NCBI RefSeq assembly: GCF_019693445.1
Contig: NZ_JAHRBL010000022.1
Span: forward strand, 1 to 40,113
DNA: 40,113 nt
Source: Deinococcus aquaedulcis
GTDB lineage: Bacteria > Deinococcota > Deinococci > Deinococcales > Deinococcaceae
Reading direction: 5' to 3'
The notes under the pieces are model-generated. The model was not told where the DNA came from. It ran no database searches and was given only the letters and a program-made list of their open reading frames with translations. Below, piece after piece: positions 1-8,240 of this stretch (positions are counted from its first letter, which is position 1; each line of letters starts with the position of its first letter). Position numbers and translations under genes: made by a program.

Positions 1-102
1 CTCGGACGTGACCTGGAGCGCTTGCCCTCCACCCTGGTCGGCTTTCACGTCCTTGCCGCCTGCATTCTGCTCTGCAACAACTTGAAGCCTCTTTTTGCAT
101 AG
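1..102 (+). pseudogene. C-terminal end of a DDE transposase (partial at window edge)
   Basis: An open frame enters from the left edge and stops with TAG at 100-102, giving 33 residues that include [19 protein letters not shown] and end CNNLKPLFA. This matches the feel of the C-terminus of IS5/IS4-type DDE transposases, where a GRDLER..TL.GF..LA stretch closes the catalytic domain. Only the tail is visible, so I cannot tell whether the element is intact to the left. The sequence up to about 260 is less GC-rich than the rest of the window and may be the right end of the same insertion sequence. Confidence 0.6.
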
Positions 103-575
103 CCTTCTTGGCACTCTCTAGCGCGCCCTTCAAGGCATCGTGTGGATGTCGGCTCTGACGTGTCTTCATCGCAGAAATACGCTACAGGAGCCGACTTTTC
201 CCTGGCTATCAAGAGTTTTGACTGGTAGTCAGGATTTTGCCCCCCTTTTCGGAAGGGGGAGAGGGTGAGCAAGAACGCCCCCCAGGAAACAAAGGTCCTG
301 GGGCATGGTGCAGAGGGTGTTCAAGCGACACGAGAAGCCTGTGCTGGAACCTTGGTCTCAGGTACCGAGCCTACTCGCCCCCTCCCGCCATCTGCTCCAC
401 AGCTCTGCGAGGCCCCTGCGACAGGGAAGAGTGAAGACAGCATATTTATCCAGCTTGTTGGGCCGACTGCTGAACCTGTCCGCACGAATGGCCGGGCATC
501 GGACCTGAACAGCGCCCAAAGAGAGGGACCATCCAAGTTTGGTGCGGATGGCCCTGCTCTAAACGGCAACCCGTC
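103..575. other. Non-coding stretch: probable IS right end plus two hairpins
   Basis: No convincing gene. A hairpin with arms CCCCCTT (241-247) and AAGGGGG (253-259) and loop TTCGG sits where an IS end would be expected, next to GACTGGTAGTC at 220-230. A second hairpin has arms CCCCAGGA (280-287) and TCCTGGGG (296-303). A 75-codon open frame on the minus strand (45-272) overlaps the transposase tail and has codon use unlike neighbouring genes, so I do not call it. The exact IS boundary cannot be fixed without the left copy. Confidence 0.4.
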
Positions 576-893
576 TTATAGCCCGAACACGCCCCGCTGT
601 TGCGGGTGCACCAGCTCGGTGTATTCGGGGTGGCGCTGAATGTAGGCGGCAATAAAGGGGCACATGGGCACCACCAACTTGCCCTGCGCCCGCACATCAT
701 CCAGGGCGCCCCGGGCCAGCTGGCTGCCCAGGCCCTGTCCTTCGTGGCCTTCTTCCACCACCGTGTGGGGCAGCATCACGGCGCCCTCACCGGCCGGGCG
801 GAATTCGGCGTAGCCCAGCACCTCTTCACCCCGGCGCAGTTCGTAGCGGGCGGCCTCGTCATTGCGGATCACTTCGGTCTGTGCGTGGGTCAT
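576..893 (-). CDS. Small GNAT-family N-acetyltransferase (YidJ/At1g77540-like)
   Basis: A 105-residue protein starting MTHAQTEVIRNDEAARYEL, of the short one-domain GNAT type. The acetyl-CoA pyrophosphate loop is EGHEGQGLGSQLA (about residues 48-60), a clear Q/RxxGxG/A motif, followed by a helix and CPFIAAYIQRHPEY (about 78-91), which is diagnostic of this small subfamily. The substrate is unknown. The ATG at 893 is supported by GGAG six bases upstream. It is divergent from the DUF2252 gene with roughly 100 bp between the starts. The much longer open frame on the same strand is an artefact of antisense openness in GC-rich DNA. Confidence 0.85.
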   Translation of the reverse strand: MTHAQTEVIRNDEAARYELRRGEEVLGYAEFRPAGEGAVMLPHTVVEEGHEGQGLGSQLARGALDDVRAQGKLVVPMCPFIAAYIQRHPEYTELVHPQQRGVFGL

Positions 894-995
894 GGGGTCT
901 CCGTGCGCCCCATCATGCCGGGCGGCCGGGGGTCGGCGCCACGCCTGGAACTCTTTATTCTCTGCGCGCGCAGACATGGCACGATGAAAGGCACC

Positions 996-2369
996 ATGCA
1001 CGATCCATTCTCGCCCACCCCACTGCCGCCCCGATCCGAGCGCCGCGCACAGGGCCGGGCGCTGCGCGCCGTGTTGCCGCGCCGTGCCCACGCCACCTTC
1101 GAGGCCCCGGGGGACCGCCCAGACGTTGTTCTCCAGACCCTGCAGGCCGGGGCCAGCGGCTGCCTGCCGCACCTGCTGCCGCTGCGTTTTGGGCGCATGG
1201 TGGCCAGCCCCTTTGCCTTTTTTCGCGGCACAGCGGCCCTGATGGCCGCCGATCTGGCCGCCACGGCGGTCACGGGCGAGCGGGTGCAGACCTGCGGCGA
1301 CGCCCACTGCGCCAACTTTGGCGCCTTTGCCACAGGCGAGCGCAATCTGGTTTTTGACCTGAACGACTTCGACGAAACCCTGCGCGCCCCCTGGGAATGG
1401 GACGTGCGGCGCCTCTCGGCCAGTCTGGTGCTCGCCGCGCGCGAGGCAGGCCACAGCGAGGCCGACGCCTGCTTTGCCGCCCGCAGCGGCGCCCGCGCCT
1501 ACCGCCTGCACCTGCGCGCCTATGCCCGGCAGCCGCATATTGACGTGTGGTATGACCGCATAGACGCCTCTGAGGCCCTGGCCGACATGGCGGCCGACGC
1601 CCGCGCCCACGGGCAGGCCATGTTTGCCAAAGCCAGCACCCGCACCCACCTGCACACCCTGAAGAAGCTGGCCGTCCACACCCCCGCCGGCTGGCGCCTG
1701 CGCGACGATCCGCCGCTGCTGGTGCACACCAGCGATCCCCAGGCCGAGGCGATGCTGGAGGGCGTGAAAGCGTGCTACCTGGACAGCGTGGCGCCCGACC
1801 GCCGCATGCTGCTCTCGCGTTACCACCTGGCCGACTGGGCGCTGAAGGTGACCGGGGTGGGCAGCTGCGGGCGCCGGGTGCTGGTGCTGCTGCTGGCCGC
1901 CGACGGCGACGACGTGCTGTTCCTGCAGGTGAAAGAAGCCCGCTCCAGCGTGCTGGAAGCCCACGCCGGGCCCACCGTGGCCAAGAACGCCGCCCACCGC
2001 ATCGTGCGCGGGCAACAGCTGATGCAGGCGGCCAGCGATCCCTTCCTGGGGTGGTGCTCGGGCGGTGACCACTTTGCCTACGTGCGCCAGCTGCGTGATC
2101 TCAAGGGCCGCTTTGAGTTGCAGGCGGTTAGCCCCCGCACCCTGGAAGAGATTGCCGAACTGTGCGGCTGGGCCCTGGCCCGCGCCCACGCCCGCACCGG
2201 GGACGCCGTGGCCCTGGGCGCTTACCTGGGCGGCGGCGAGAATTTCGATGAAGCCACCGCCGCTTTTGGGGTCGCCTACGCGGATCAGGCCGAACGCGAC
2301 CACGCCGCCCTGGCCCGCGCCGTCGCGCGCGGTGACATTGAAACCGAGGCCGACCCGGACGAGGATTGA
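996..2369 (+). CDS. DUF2252 family protein
   Basis: About 457 residues from the ATG at 996, which has AAAGG five bases upstream; an in-frame ATG at 984 is possible and would add four residues. Family features are easy to see: FRG at the end of the F-A-F-F-R-G stretch (about residue 75), GDAHCANFG (about 105-113), FDLNDFDE (about 125-132) and WEWDVRRLSASL. DUF2252 proteins resemble aminoglycoside-phosphotransferase/kinase-like folds, but their biochemical role is not established. A TATTCT box at 956-961 could be the -10. The C-terminus is acidic (EADPDED). Downstream to 2638 I see no gene. Confidence 0.85.
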   Translation: MHDPFSPTPLPPRSERRAQGRALRAVLPRRAHATFEAPGDRPDVVLQTLQAGASGCLPHLLPLRFGRMVASPFAFFRGTAALMAADLAATAVTGERVQTCGDAHCANFGAFATGERNLVFDLNDFDETLRAPWEWDVRRLSASLVLAAREAGHSEADACFAARSGARAYRLHLRAYARQPHIDVWYDRIDASEALADMAADARAHGQAMFAKASTRTHLHTLKKLAVHTPAGWRLRDDPPLLVHTSDPQAEAMLEGVKACYLDSVAPDRRMLLSRYHLADWALKVTGVGSCGRRVLVLLLAADGDDVLFLQVKEARSSVLEAHAGPTVAKNAAHRIVRGQQLMQAASDPFLGWCSGGDHFAYVRQLRDLKGRFELQAVSPRTLEEIAELCGWALARAHARTGDAVALGAYLGGGENFDEATAAFGVAYADQAERDHAALARAVARGDIETEADPDED

Positions 2370-2638
2370 GAGAAGGGCTTCACAGCGGGCGCCTGTTTCA
2401 CGTTGGACCAGGGAGGCGGCCCCTTGAGGGTGTTGGCTCCGTTGTGCTCTGGTTCCCTCAGGACCATTCAGGGGGTACCGGAGAATGGCGCTGGGTTTCG
2501 CTGCCAGGCCAAGCGGCAGCGAGTCGGGCAGTTGAAGGTGTACAGAGGCGCAGCAAAAGGGGCCAGTCTACAAAATTCACTCTGGAACTGAGCGCCTCTC
2601 TCGGCCTGGGCAAAGCCAACCCGGCCTACGAGTCGCCC

Positions 2639-3079
2639 TCAGCCTTCCGGCACCTCCGGCGTGCCCCCACTGCCGGTAAAACGCTTGGTCAGCCAGCGGT
2701 CAAACCGGGCCAGATTCTCGGCCTGCCGCTCGTAGGCGCTCTGAATGGCGCGCAGGCGGCTTTGCAGCGCCTGTAGCCGCTCGTCGTCAATGGGCACGTC
2801 AGCCCGCGTCCAGTCGTGGCGGTAGGTGCCGCTGACATCGTGGGTGGCGCGGCGCAGGGCCACCATGTCGCGCGCCTCTTCCAGCGTCATGCCCAGGGCG
2901 CGCAGGTCCAGGAGGTCGCGCAGCAGCCGCAGGGCGTACGGCCCGTACAGCGACCGCCCCGAGGCCGTGACCTGGTCAGGGGTCAGCAAGCCCAGTTCTG
3001 CGTAGTGCATCACCGTGCGCCGCGTGACGCCGGCCGCGCGCGCCAGTTCGGCGGTGGTGTAAAAAGTGGGGGCGCTCAA
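2639..3079 (-). CDS. MerR-family transcriptional regulator
   Basis: A 146-residue protein starting at TTG (3079): MSAPTFYTTAELARAAGVT. The N-terminal winged helix-turn-helix runs over residues 6-75 (TTAELARAAGVTRRTVMHYAELGLL, then a wing and a LRDLLDLRALGMTLEEARDMV segment typical of MerR). A helical dimerisation region follows (LQALQSRLRAIQSAYERQAE). No effector domain or cysteine metal site is visible. The TTG start overlaps the stop of the upstream oxidoreductase gene as TTGA (3076-3079), so the two are translationally coupled. A GGTGGTGG stretch precedes the start. The probable target is the palindrome at 4083-4094. Confidence 0.8.
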   Translation of the reverse strand: MSAPTFYTTAELARAAGVTRRTVMHYAELGLLTPDQVTASGRSLYGPYALRLLRDLLDLRALGMTLEEARDMVALRRATHDVSGTYRHDWTRADVPIDDERLQALQSRLRAIQSAYERQAENLARFDRWLTKRFTGSGGTPEVPEG

Positions 3080-4050
3080 GGCACCACCACCACCTTCCCG
3101 GTCACCCGGCGTTCCAGCAGGTCGCGCAGGGCGCGTGGTGCTTCGGCCAGCGGGTAGCGCGCGCTGATCAGGGGGCGCACCGTCCCCGCCGCCACCCATT
3201 CGGCCAGCTGCGCCAGATGGGCCGTGTTGCCCGCTGGGTCGCGCCGGGCGTACTCGCCCCAGAACACGCCCACCACGCTGGCCCCCTTCAGCAGCGGCAG
3301 ATTCAGCGGCAGGCGCGGAATCTCGCCGCCCGCAAAGCCCACCACCAGGTAGCGCCCGCCCCAGCCCAGGCTGCGAAACGCGCCCTCGGCCCAGCGGCCC
3401 CCCACTGGGTCCAGCACCACGTCTACGCCAGCGCGGCCGGTCAGGGGCCGCAGCGCGTCTTTCAGGTCCTCGGTTTCGTAGTTGATCGTCTCGTCCGCAC
3501 CGTGGGCCCGCGCCAGGACGAGGCGCTCCTCGCTGCCTGCCGCCGCGATCACCCGCGCGCCCAGCGCCTTGCCAATCATCACGGCCGCCAGCCCCACGCC
3601 CCCGGCGGCGCCCAGCACCAGCAGCGTTTCGCCGCGCTGCACCTGCCCCCGGTCCATCAGGGCGTGCATGGCGGTCCCGTAGGCCAGCGGCAGGGTGGCC
3701 GCCACCTCAAAGTCCAAATGGTCGGGCAGCGGAAACACGGCCGCCGCCGGGGCCGTCAGGTGGGTGGCAAAGGCGCCGGTGCCGGTAAAGGCCGCCACGC
3801 GCTGGCCCACCTCCAGGCCGCGCACCCCCTCGCCCAGCGCCGTGATCACTCCGGCCGCCTCGGCCCCGGGGATAAAGGGCAGCGGCGGGCGCACCTGATA
3901 CTGGCCCTGCACCATCAGGGCGTCGGGATAATTCACGCTGGCGGCGCGCACCTCCAGCGTCACCTCGCCGGGACCGGGCAGCGGGTCGGGGAGGTCTTGA
4001 AGGCTCAGGGCTTCGGGCGGGGCGAAGACAGTGCAGGTCAGGGCGCGCAT
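3076..4050 (-). CDS. NADPH:quinone oxidoreductase family protein (MDR superfamily)
   Basis: A 324-residue medium-chain dehydrogenase/reductase without zinc ligands. The N-terminal GroES-like half contains the substrate-side motif FIPGAEAAGVI (about 59-69) and the Rossmann half has GAAGGVG (147-153), as expected for NADPH binding in the QOR branch. It likely reduces quinones or enone/acyl-CoA-type alpha,beta-unsaturated carbonyls in the cytoplasm; the exact substrate cannot be told. The ATG at 4050 has GGAGG eight bases upstream. It is the first gene of a two-gene operon with the MerR regulator and diverges from the acyl-CoA dehydrogenase, a pairing that suggests shared control of lipid or acyl-CoA metabolism. 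Confidence 0.87.
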   Translation of the reverse strand: MRALTCTVFAPPEALSLQDLPDPLPGPGEVTLEVRAASVNYPDALMVQGQYQVRPPLPFIPGAEAAGVITALGEGVRGLEVGQRVAAFTGTGAFATHLTAPAAAVFPLPDHLDFEVAATLPLAYGTAMHALMDRGQVQRGETLLVLGAAGGVGLAAVMIGKALGARVIAAAGSEERLVLARAHGADETINYETEDLKDALRPLTGRAGVDVVLDPVGGRWAEGAFRSLGWGGRYLVVGFAGGEIPRLPLNLPLLKGASVVGVFWGEYARRDPAGNTAHLAQLAEWVAAGTVRPLISARYPLAEAPRALRDLLERRVTGKVVVVP

Positions 4051-4077
4051 GGGCAGAACCTCCGTAGGGGTGGCCCC

Positions 4078-4109
4078 ATCTTAACGCAAGCGTTCATAAT
4101 GGACGTCTA
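4078..4109 (-). promoter_or_regulatory. Putative MerR-type promoter/operator between qor-like and acyl-CoA dehydrogenase genes
   Basis: Reading on the minus strand, TAGACG (4109-4104) and TAAGAT (4083-4078) resemble -35 and -10 boxes separated by 20 bp, the stretched spacing typical of MerR-controlled promoters. Inside this spacer and touching the -10 lies the inverted repeat AACGC-AA-GCGTT (4083-4094). The regulator gene is the second gene of the operon this promoter would drive. The match of the -35 to consensus is only partial, so the boxes are a proposal. Confidence 0.45.
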
Positions 4110-4145
4110 CGGACACCCTTCTCTTTTTCCCCAAGGAGCCCTGCC

Positions 4146-5942
4146 ATGCCCCCTGTGCTGAACCGCCGCGACCTGAATTTCCAGCTGTTCGAGGTGCTGG
4201 ACACCGCCGCCCTGACCACCCGGGCCCGCTTTTCTGGCCACACCCGCGAGGACTACGAGGCGGTGCTGACCCTGGCGGCGGGCGTGGCCGAGCGCCACTT
4301 TGCCCCCTATGCCCGCGAGGCCGATGAGCACGAACCTACTGTGCAGGATGGCCGCGTGGTGTTGCCGCCCTCGGCGCAGGCGGCCATGCAGGCGTTCCGG
4401 GAAGCGGGCTTTTTCAGCGCCCACCACGATGAAGAATTGGGCGGGCTGGCCCTGCCCTGGGTGGTCACGCAGGCGGCGATGGCGCACTTTCAGGCCGCCA
4501 ACATCGGGTACAGTGGCTACCCCTTTCTCACCATCGGCAACGCCAACCTGCAGCGGCAATTCGCCTCGCCAGAGCAGCAGCGCCGCTACCTGCAGCCCCT
4601 GCTGGAAGGGCGCTGGTTCGGCACGATGGCGCTGTCCGAACCCCAGGCCGGCTCCGGGCTGGCCGATATCGCCACCACCGCCACCCCGCGCAGCGACGGC
4701 ACCTACGCCATTCGCGGCACCAAGATGTGGATTTCAGGCGGCGAGCACGAACTCGCGGAGAACATCGTGCATCTGGTTCTGGCGCGCATTGCGGGGGGCG
4801 AGGCGGGCGTGCGCGGCATCAGCCTCTTTTTGGTGCCGCGCTACCGCCTGCGCCCGGACGGCTCGCCCGGAGAAACCAACCACGTGGTGCTGGCGGGCCT
4901 GAACCACAAACTGGGCTACCGGGGCACCGTGAACACGCTGCTGAACTTTGGCGAGGGCGGCGAGACGGTGGGCGAACTGGTGGGGGCGCCGGGGCAGGGG
5001 CTGGCGCAGATGTTCCACATGATGAACGAGGCCCGCATTGGCGTGGGGATGGGCGCGGTGATGCTGGGCACGGCCGGTTACCTGCACAGCCTCGCCTACG
5101 CCCGCGAGCGCCGGCAGGGGCGCCGCCCGGGCGCGCGCGATCCGCTCTCGCCGCCTGTGCCCATCATCGAACACGCCGACGTGCGCCGGATGCTGCTGCG
5201 CCAGAAGGCCACCGTCGAAGGCGGGCTGGCCCTGGGCCTGTACGCCTGCGCACTGGTGGATGATCTGCACACCGGCCTGGAAGAGGAGCGAGCAGACACC
5301 GGCCTGCTGCTGGACCTGCTAACCCCCATTGTCAAAAGCTGGCCCAGCCGCCATGTGCAAGAAGCCCTCAGCGACGCCATTCAGGTCATGGGCGGCGCCG
5401 GTTACACCCGCGACTTTCCCGTCGAGATGTACTACCGCGACAACCGCCTGAATCCCATCCACGAGGGCACCGAGGGCATTCAGGCCGCCGACCTGCTGGG
5501 CCGCAAGCTGACCCAAGCAGGCGGACGCGGCATGGCCGTGCTTCTGGCCCGGATTGAGGCCGACCTGAGCGCCAGTAAGGGGGTAGAAGGCCTGGACGAG
5601 ATCCGCTCTGGCATGCGCTGGGCGCTGCAGACGGCCACGGGCGCCCTACACCCCCTCCTGGCCCGTGCCGCCGACCTGGGCCCGGAGCGGGTGCTGGCCG
5701 GCGCCCACAGCGCCCTGGAACTGCTGGGCGGTGTGGTGGTGGGCTGGATGTGGCTGCGGCAGGCGGTCGCAGCAGCCCGCGCACTCCCCAGTGCCGGGGG
5801 CGAGGACGCTGCCTTTTACCGGGGCAAGCTGCAGGCCGCCCGTTTCTTTGCCCTGTATGAACTGCCAGGAATTCGCGTCCACGCCGAGCTTCTGGCCGCC
5901 GCTGACCCCACCGCCCTAGACATGTCGCCCGACTGGTTCTGA
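4146..5942 (+). CDS. Acyl-CoA dehydrogenase with C-terminal extension domain
   Basis: A 598-residue flavoprotein that would catalyse the FAD-dependent alpha,beta-dehydrogenation of an acyl-CoA in fatty-acid oxidation. Visible landmarks are MALSEPQAGSGLADI (about 160-174) in the beta-domain, KMWISGGEH, the helical-domain signature GGAGYTRDFPVE (about 416-427) and IHEGTEGIQ (about 438-446) with the region of the catalytic glutamate. The extra 120 or so residues at the C-terminus correspond to the acetyl-CoA dehydrogenase-like C-terminal domain seen in long bacterial ACADs (MmgC/DmdC-like). The ATG has AAGGAG seven bases upstream. Its electron acceptor (ETF) is not in the window. Confidence 0.9.
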   Translation: MPPVLNRRDLNFQLFEVLDTAALTTRARFSGHTREDYEAVLTLAAGVAERHFAPYAREADEHEPTVQDGRVVLPPSAQAAMQAFREAGFFSAHHDEELGGLALPWVVTQAAMAHFQAANIGYSGYPFLTIGNANLQRQFASPEQQRRYLQPLLEGRWFGTMALSEPQAGSGLADIATTATPRSDGTYAIRGTKMWISGGEHELAENIVHLVLARIAGGEAGVRGISLFLVPRYRLRPDGSPGETNHVVLAGLNHKLGYRGTVNTLLNFGEGGETVGELVGAPGQGLAQMFHMMNEARIGVGMGAVMLGTAGYLHSLAYARERRQGRRPGARDPLSPPVPIIEHADVRRMLLRQKATVEGGLALGLYACALVDDLHTGLEEERADTGLLLDLLTPIVKSWPSRHVQEALSDAIQVMGGAGYTRDFPVEMYYRDNRLNPIHEGTEGIQAADLLGRKLTQAGGRGMAVLLARIEADLSASKGVEGLDEIRSGMRWALQTATGALHPLLARAADLGPERVLAGAHSALELLGGVVVGWMWLRQAVAAARALPSAGGEDAAFYRGKLQAARFFALYELPGIRVHAELLAAADPTALDMSPDWF

Positions 5943-6078
5943 CCACCTGTCGCGCCGTCTCCGGCCGGTTGGGGTAGGGTGAAACCACACGACAATTCAG
6001 CGCGGCCTGTGACCGGTTACACCTGTGGCACAGGGCTGAATTTGACGTGCTGGCGCGCCCTGTGCGCCCGGAGGTGAC

Positions 6079-7077
6079 ATGACGAACGCCCGTTTGGTGG
6101 TCCTCTTGCCTGCGCTGCTGCTGGCTGGCTGCAGCGCTCCGTCTTCTCCCGAGCTGGCGTCCCGTCCAGAAGCGGCCCGTCTGGGCGCGCAATCGGTCCT
6201 GACGTGGCAGGCGCTGCGTCAGGGAGACAGTGGCCGCGATGTGGTCACCCTGCAGTACCTGCTGCGCCACCGGGGCCAGACCCTGAGCGTGGACGGCGCC
6301 TTTGGTACCGGAACCGACACCGCCGTGCGCAACTTTCAGCGCGCCAATGGCTTGGTGGTGGACGGCATCGTGGGGGGCAACACCTGGGAAAAGCTGATCA
6401 CCACAGTGCAGCAGGGCGCCAACAACAACGCCGTGCGCGCCGTGCAGGACCAGCTGCGCAGCGGCTACGGCTACAGCGGCGTGACGGTGGACGGCGTTTT
6501 CGGCTCTGGCACGAACACGGCCGTGCGCGACTTTCAGAGCAAGCGCGGCCTCAGCGTGGACGGCGTGGTGGGCCTGAACACCTGGCACGCGCTGGTGACG
6601 GGCAGCAGTACCGGCGGCACCGGCACCACCGCCAGCCTCGCGCAGCAGATTCTGAACAACGGGCGCATTACGCTGGGCACCAGCAGTTCCACGGTGAACG
6701 GCAATCCCCGGCAGAACATCGTGGACACGGCCGCCGGGCGCCTCGCCACGCGCGGCTGCGCCAGCAACGCCAACTGCGGCCTCACGGTGGCGCTCAAGCG
6801 CTCCATGCTGCAGGGGCTGGTCAACATGGGCGCGAACAATTCCATGTACATCACGTCCATTGCCGGTGGGGTGCACTCCACCTACTCCGACCACTACGCG
6901 GGGCTGGCCCTGGACATTGGCGTCTGGAACGGCGTGAGCCTCAGCACCCCCAACAGCGCCCACACGGCCGCGCGCAACGCCTGCTTGGCGGCGGGCAGCG
7001 ACCCCTCGCAGACCTTCAACGCCTACTACGATCCGCCCGGTGGACACAGCAACCATGTGCACTGCGCCTGGAATTAG
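6079..7077 (+). CDS. Lipoprotein with two peptidoglycan-binding repeats and an M15/LAS-type peptidase-like domain
   Basis: The 332-residue product starts with a lipoprotein signal peptide (lipobox LLAGC, Cys18). Two PG_binding_1 repeats follow (about 46-106 and 115-175), each with the pattern VDGxFGxGTxTAVRxFQ and VDGxVGxNTW. A linker leads to a C-terminal domain with H266..D279 in HSTYSDHYAGLALDIG and a terminal H326-V-H328, the spacing expected for zinc ligands of LAS-fold peptidases (VanY/M15). It is probably an envelope-bound peptidoglycan hydrolase. GGAGG lies just before the ATG. The stop is three bases before the next start, so the two genes form an operon of related enzymes. Confidence 0.82.
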   Translation: MTNARLVVLLPALLLAGCSAPSSPELASRPEAARLGAQSVLTWQALRQGDSGRDVVTLQYLLRHRGQTLSVDGAFGTGTDTAVRNFQRANGLVVDGIVGGNTWEKLITTVQQGANNNAVRAVQDQLRSGYGYSGVTVDGVFGSGTNTAVRDFQSKRGLSVDGVVGLNTWHALVTGSSTGGTGTTASLAQQILNNGRITLGTSSSTVNGNPRQNIVDTAAGRLATRGCASNANCGLTVALKRSMLQGLVNMGANNSMYITSIAGGVHSTYSDHYAGLALDIGVWNGVSLSTPNSAHTAARNACLAAGSDPSQTFNAYYDPPGGHSNHVHCAWN

Positions 7078-7080
7078 GCT

Positions 7081-8172
7081 ATGACCACCCAGAATGTCCT
7101 GACCCGGCGGGGTGTACTGCGCCTGGGGGCCCTGGTGGGCGGCGGCGCCTTTTTGGCCAGCTGCGGCGTGAATGTGGCCAGCCCCGCCCTGCCCCAGAGC
7201 CCCCTGAATGCCCTGGCCGTCACCCAGCCCGCTGTGGCGGGCACCTCGGCCTGGGCGGCCCAGCCCCCCAAATCGCCCATCGTGCTGCTCTCGGCACGCC
7301 CCACGCGGATCATCGTGCATCACACCGCCAGCGCCAACACCGCAGACCTCTCGCGCACGCAGGCCTACAGTCTGGCCCGCTCCATTCAGCAGAGCCATTT
7401 CTCGCGCGGCTGGATTGATTCGGGGCAGCAGTTCACCATCAGCCGGGGCGGGTACGTGCTCGAAGGCCGCCACCGCAGCCTCGAAGCCGCCCAAGGCGGG
7501 CAGCAGCATGTGCAGGGTGCGCACTGCGACGGCTTCAACGACGTCTCGGTGGGCATTGAAAACGAGGGCACGTACATGACCGTCTCGCCCCCGGGCGGGC
7601 AGTACAGCGCCCTGGTCAGCCTGTGCGCGTGGCTGTGCCAGCAGTACGGCATTCCCGCCACCGAGCTGTACGGCCACCGAGACTTCAACAACACCGATTG
7701 CCCCGGCGACGTGCTGTACGCCAAGCTGCCGCAGCTGCGCGCCGATGTGGCGGCTCGCCTGGGCGTGACGGTACGCATCTGGCCTACCACCCGCGCCCCC
7801 ATGACGGGCGAGCGGGTGCGCAGTGCCCAGCGCCTGCTGGTGGCCGCCGGTCAGACCCTGACCCCTGACGGCAGTTACGGCAGCGGCACCGCCAGCGCGG
7901 TGCGGGCCTTTCAGAGCAGTGTGGGCCTCACCCCTGACAGCGTGATTGGCTCGGCCACCTGGGAGCGCCTGATCCGCACGGTGCGCCGGGGCGACACGGG
8001 CCCAGCGGTGCAGGCCGCGCAGGGGCAACTGGCGGCGCGCGGCTACAGCGTGGCAGTGGATGGCGTCTTCGGGGCTGGCACCGAGACCGCTGTTCGCAAC
8101 TTCCAGACCAGCCGCAGCCTGAGTGCCGACGGCGTGGTGGGCCCCAATACCTGGCACGCCCTGCAGAGTTAG
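7081..8172 (+). CDS. Tat/lipoprotein N-acetylmuramoyl-L-alanine amidase with two C-terminal PG-binding repeats
   Basis: A 363-residue protein beginning with a twin-arginine-like leader (TRRGVLRLGALVGGG) and a lipobox ending in Cys28 (FLASC). The amidase_2/PGRP domain spans about residues 70-235: zinc ligands are likely H80 (VHHTAS), H199 (YGHRDFN) and C207 (TDCPGD). Two PG_binding_1 repeats fill about 240-362. It would cleave the MurNAc-L-Ala bond in cell-wall peptidoglycan. The start is three bases after the upstream stop, and no separate promoter is needed. The domain order is the reverse of its neighbour (binding repeats at the C-terminus rather than the N-terminus), so the two are not simple duplicates. 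Confidence 0.88.
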   Translation: MTTQNVLTRRGVLRLGALVGGGAFLASCGVNVASPALPQSPLNALAVTQPAVAGTSAWAAQPPKSPIVLLSARPTRIIVHHTASANTADLSRTQAYSLARSIQQSHFSRGWIDSGQQFTISRGGYVLEGRHRSLEAAQGGQQHVQGAHCDGFNDVSVGIENEGTYMTVSPPGGQYSALVSLCAWLCQQYGIPATELYGHRDFNNTDCPGDVLYAKLPQLRADVAARLGVTVRIWPTTRAPMTGERVRSAQRLLVAAGQTLTPDGSYGSGTASAVRAFQSSVGLTPDSVIGSATWERLIRTVRRGDTGPAVQAAQGQLAARGYSVAVDGVFGAGTETAVRNFQTSRSLSADGVVGPNTWHALQS

Positions 8173-8190
8173 CCGCAGGCCATGACAACA

Positions 8191-8218
8191 GCCGCCCGGG
8201 CTTTTCTGCCCGGGCGGT
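8191..8218. terminator. Hairpin terminator between convergent genes
   Basis: A GC-rich stem CCGCCCGGGC (8192-8201) pairs perfectly with GCCCGGGCGG (8208-8217) around a TTTTCT loop. It lies between the amidase stop and the convergent secreted-protein gene. There is only a short T-rich stretch after it, so termination strength is uncertain; it may serve both strands. Confidence 0.6.
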
Positions 8219-8240
8219 TGCTTGGTGAGGCCGTTGAAAT

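Noticed and set aside
45..272. 75-residue minus-strand protein at the left edge
   Set aside because: It overlaps the transposase tail and the probable IS end, and has no ribosome-binding site or recognisable features.
576..2303. A 575-residue minus-strand open frame over the DUF2252 gene
   Set aside because: It is antisense shadow in GC-rich DNA; only the last 105 codons (the GNAT protein) have a start signal and a recognisable domain.
5386..8157. A 923-residue minus-strand open frame
   Set aside because: It runs antisense to the acyl-CoA dehydrogenase and both hydrolase genes, is Gly/Ala/His-rich, and shows no domain or start signal.
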